A stretch of DNA of 64,000 nt from Sutcliffiella deserti (GTDB lineage: Bacteria; Bacillota; Bacilli; Bacillales; Bacillaceae_I), in NCBI RefSeq assembly GCF_020037475.1, contig NZ_JAIQDB010000011.1, positions 1 through 64,000 on the forward strand, in the 5' to 3' direction. Under the pieces are notes generated by a model. The model was not told where the DNA came from. It did no database searches and saw nothing but the letters and a program-made list of their open reading frames with translations. The position numbers and the translations under genes were made by a program. Of this stretch, positions 62,014 to 64,000 are shown one piece after another. Position 1 is the stretch's first letter. Each line of letters begins with the position of its first letter.

Positions 62014-62772
62014 ATGGCCAATCTTACACTATCTAAAGAAAGCAAACAATTCATTGATAATTTACGAATCTATCTGTTTTCAAGTGGCAAGAAAACAAAA
62101 GAAGTTGAAGACATCACCCAGGAGCTGGAGATTCATTTATTTGAGGCAGAAAAACAGAATAAAGGAATCGAACATATCATCGGGAACTCCCCCAAAGCAT
62201 ATATGGAGCAGCTTTCAAATGAGATGTCCTTTGATATAAAAGGCTGGGCCAAGTTTGTTCCACTAATCATTCTAGGTGCTTTTTCAGGTTTAGTGTTGAA
62301 GGATGCATTGCTTGGTACCATTGAATACACTTTCTTGGAGCTTATCGGAAACCCGCTAATCTGTGTCACTTTATTAGTAGTCTATATGTTTGTGTTCAGA
62401 ATGATATCAAGTCAAACTCTCACTAAAGTAAAGGAGTTCTCCTTACTTTATCTTACCAGCTTTCTTTCCATCGGCTTGTTTATTGGTTTGTTAATCTTGA
62501 ACCGTTATGTTGAAACACCCATAGTCACTCTTAGTGCAACAGGTAACGTGCTTGTCGCTTGCCTAGCAGTCGCTTTTTTGATTGGTATTTCGATATGGAG
62601 TAAAACACTGATTTCAATTGTTCTACCAATATTTTATATCGTGCCTGATTATCTTGTTCGTTTTACTACTTTTTCTGAAGCGAACCAGTTAATCTTAAGC
62701 ACCATCATGATGTACGCTGGAATAGGACTCTACCTGCTTTTTACATTTAAAAAAAGCTCAGATAAAGCATAA
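62014..62772 (+). CDS. HAAS-domain membrane protein
   Basis: A 252-residue protein with an N-terminal HAAS-type helical domain (FIDNLRIYLFSSGKKTKEVEDITQELEIHLFEAE...HIIGNSPKAYMEQL) and about six to seven transmembrane segments. It is the third gene of the PadR operon. The HAAS domain is usually a cytoplasmic module of membrane proteins regulated by PadR. GGGAGG lies before the ATG. Confidence 0.8.
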   Translation: MANLTLSKESKQFIDNLRIYLFSSGKKTKEVEDITQELEIHLFEAEKQNKGIEHIIGNSPKAYMEQLSNEMSFDIKGWAKFVPLIILGAFSGLVLKDALLGTIEYTFLELIGNPLICVTLLVVYMFVFRMISSQTLTKVKEFSLLYLTSFLSIGLFIGLLILNRYVETPIVTLSATGNVLVACLAVAFLIGISIWSKTLISIVLPIFYIVPDYLVRFTTFSEANQLILSTIMMYAGIGLYLLFTFKKSSDKA

Positions 62773-62844
62773 AGTTTTTACATTCTTTGTTGTTTGTAGG
62801 ATTAGCCGCCGATTTTTGTGAACGAGGCGAATTCACCAACAGCG

Positions 62845-63657
62845 TTAACTCTGGTTCTCAACTGAAACGAAACTTTGTCTGGGCTTAGCTGCTTTATACC
62901 ATTGCAGGCATAAAATAAATATGATAACACCATCAATCATGTCGCCGCCATAAAACATAAGCATCGCGCCTGATTCCGCCTTGTCTGCTGCTACTCCAGC
63001 TGGAGGGTTGGCATAAATATATTTTGACAAAATCCCATGGGCGGCCAAGGCAGCCACTAAAACAATAGAGCGATAAACATAGCTTCTTCTATGAGGTATT
63101 GGGTCAATGTAAATCATCGAAATTGTGAACAAATAGCCTGCCAAAAAGACATGAATATGAATCAAAATATGAAGTGTGACACTTTGATGCATTAAACCAA
63201 ACAAGTTGGTCGTATAGAGAATCCAGAGCCCGCCTATATTTAATAAAGAAGCGATAATAGGATCGCTTAGAATACGCACCGGGAAGCTCTTCAAAATCCA
63301 AGTAAGCCCTCTTGCCACATTCACGGGTAGTGTTCGTAGTAAAAGTGTCATTGGAGCTGCCAAAACCATAAGCAGTGGAGCAAGCATGCCCAGAAGCAGG
63401 TGTCCGATCATATGAGTGGGAAAATCCATATGGGCTCTTTCTGCCAATGGGCCTGCGACTGCAGCAACTGCACAGAAGGTCCCTCCTAGCCAAGAGATGG
63501 TGCGATAGATTGGCCATTTACGGTAGTGGCGACTGGAAATAACCACTGCCCAGATGTAGAAAATCAACAAGAGAACAAATGGCATAGCCAGCCAAACTTG
63601 GGGAGCCGTCTCTAATAAATGTTCATTAAAGTGATGAGTATGATCATTCATGTTCAT
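62845..63657 (-). CDS. ctaG: Cytochrome c oxidase assembly protein CtaG
   Basis: A 270-residue caa3-type CtaG membrane protein with about seven transmembrane segments. Conserved histidines occur in THMIGHLLLGMLAPLLMVL and ILIHIHVFLAGYLF, consistent with copper delivery to cytochrome c oxidase. It overlaps the DUF2243 gene upstream by 14 bases. Part of its 3' end is duplicated at 60732-60800. Confidence 0.9.
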   Translation of the reverse strand: MNMNDHTHHFNEHLLETAPQVWLAMPFVLLLIFYIWAVVISSRHYRKWPIYRTISWLGGTFCAVAAVAGPLAERAHMDFPTHMIGHLLLGMLAPLLMVLAAPMTLLLRTLPVNVARGLTWILKSFPVRILSDPIIASLLNIGGLWILYTTNLFGLMHQSVTLHILIHIHVFLAGYLFTISMIYIDPIPHRRSYVYRSIVLVAALAAHGILSKYIYANPPAGVAADKAESGAMLMFYGGDMIDGVIIFILCLQWYKAAKPRQSFVSVENQS

Positions 63658-64000
63658 TTAACCTAACCTGCTTTTCCCTTTTCTTGCCACGTGTCCGGTA
63701 CACAAGAATGATACCAGCTATTAGCAGCACACTGGCGGTAACATTCCAGACAATATCATAGAGAAGGACATTTTCTACATAACGAATTTGATGAATACGC
63801 ATCCATTTATGCTGGATAATACCATCGTATAGCTGAAATCCACCCGCTCCAACCAATACTCCTCCCCACCACCGAGTTAGCCACAGCGCATGCCGCCTGC
63901 GTAGATCTGCAAATAAAAACAACCCGCCAATGGTCGCAAACCAGCTAAAGGCATGAAATAAACCATCCGATACGAGGCCGATGTCTTTTGTAGACTTGTC
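63644..64000 (-). CDS. DUF2243 membrane protein, 5' end outside window
   Basis: The reading frame is open from the stop at 63644 to the window edge at 64000 (119 codons visible, no start needed inside). Hydrophobic segments alternate with WWGGVLVGAGGFQLYDGIIQHK, a signature of DUF2243. It begins mid-protein (DKSTKDIGLVSDGLFHAFSW at the edge). It overlaps ctaG, with which it often occurs in Bacillus. Confidence 0.82.
   Translation of the reverse strand, partial: DKSTKDIGLVSDGLFHAFSWFATIGGLFLFADLRRRHALWLTRWWGGVLVGAGGFQLYDGIIQHKWMRIHQIRYVENVLLYDIVWNVTASVLLIAGIILVYRTRGKKREKQVRLNEHE

Overview
The window is chromosomal DNA from a member of the Bacillaceae (Bacillus in the broad sense). It is low in GC, its genes carry strong AGGAGG-type ribosome binding sites with frequent GTG and TTG starts, and it holds SigB, CmpA, CsoR and LnrJKLMN-type genes. 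Much of the left third keeps the gene order I know from the Bacillus subtilis ydb/ydc region (ddl-murF-cshA-ydbS-ydbT-ydcA-acpS-ydcC-alr-mazEF-rsb/sigB-tex-cmpA-ydcK). It is not B. subtilis itself, because accessory genes are inserted (uvsE, a HIT/PP2C pair) and intergenic repeat families are abundant.

Layout. 1-974: nine tRNA genes on the minus strand (Asn, Ser, Glu, Val, Gln, Leu, Leu, Arg, then Pro cut by the window edge) with a promoter near 1060. 1158-9060: SprT-like protein, the sporulation peptide CmpA, Tex, and the complete SigB module rsbRA-rsbS-rsbT-rsbU-rsbV-rsbW-sigB-rsbX, with an upstream SigA-type promoter and an internal SigB promoter that overlaps the rsbU stop codon. 9345-24000: mazEF, alr, the lipoprotein YdcC, acpS, a rhomboid protease, the PP2C/HIT insertion, ydbS/ydbT, uvsE, cshA, murF and ddl. 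24100-35000: a secreted beta-propeller protein, a copper block (csoR, copZ, copA, a His-rich secreted protein, a small siroheme-reductase-like protein), a VTT membrane protein and a HelD helicase.

35000-48500 is an accessory, stress-flavoured stretch: SDR dehydrogenase, KGG and CsbD stress proteins, two tiny paralogous membrane proteins behind a SigB-like promoter, PpaC, a pentapeptide-repeat protein, an MBL hydrolase, a FAD oxidoreductase whose Rieske tail is cut off by an in-frame stop, a YflT-type stress protein, an ABC exporter and a GltS-like symporter. 48500-58100 holds cydDC, a small XRE/membrane-protein pair and a linearmycin-resistance-like two-component/ABC system (lnrJKLMN order). 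58400-64000 holds a Cys-rich copper-storage-like protein, two MerR regulators, a PadR/HAAS operon, ctaG and a truncated DUF2243 gene.

Intergenic DNA is unusually rich in repeats. There are about eight copies of a GC-rich hairpin element with compensating base changes, three copies of a GGCT...GATTGTTGC element, a composite inverted repeat at 48177-48488, six 21-22-bp phased repeats near 43490, TTTGCGCACG repeats near 26670, and GGGGCCTGRCCCC hairpins. The most interesting regulatory structure is at 52766-52836: two identical 16-bp palindromes flank a promoter driving a small XRE repressor, and one of them also forms the stem of the upstream operon's terminator. No phage, CRISPR array or intact insertion sequence was seen.
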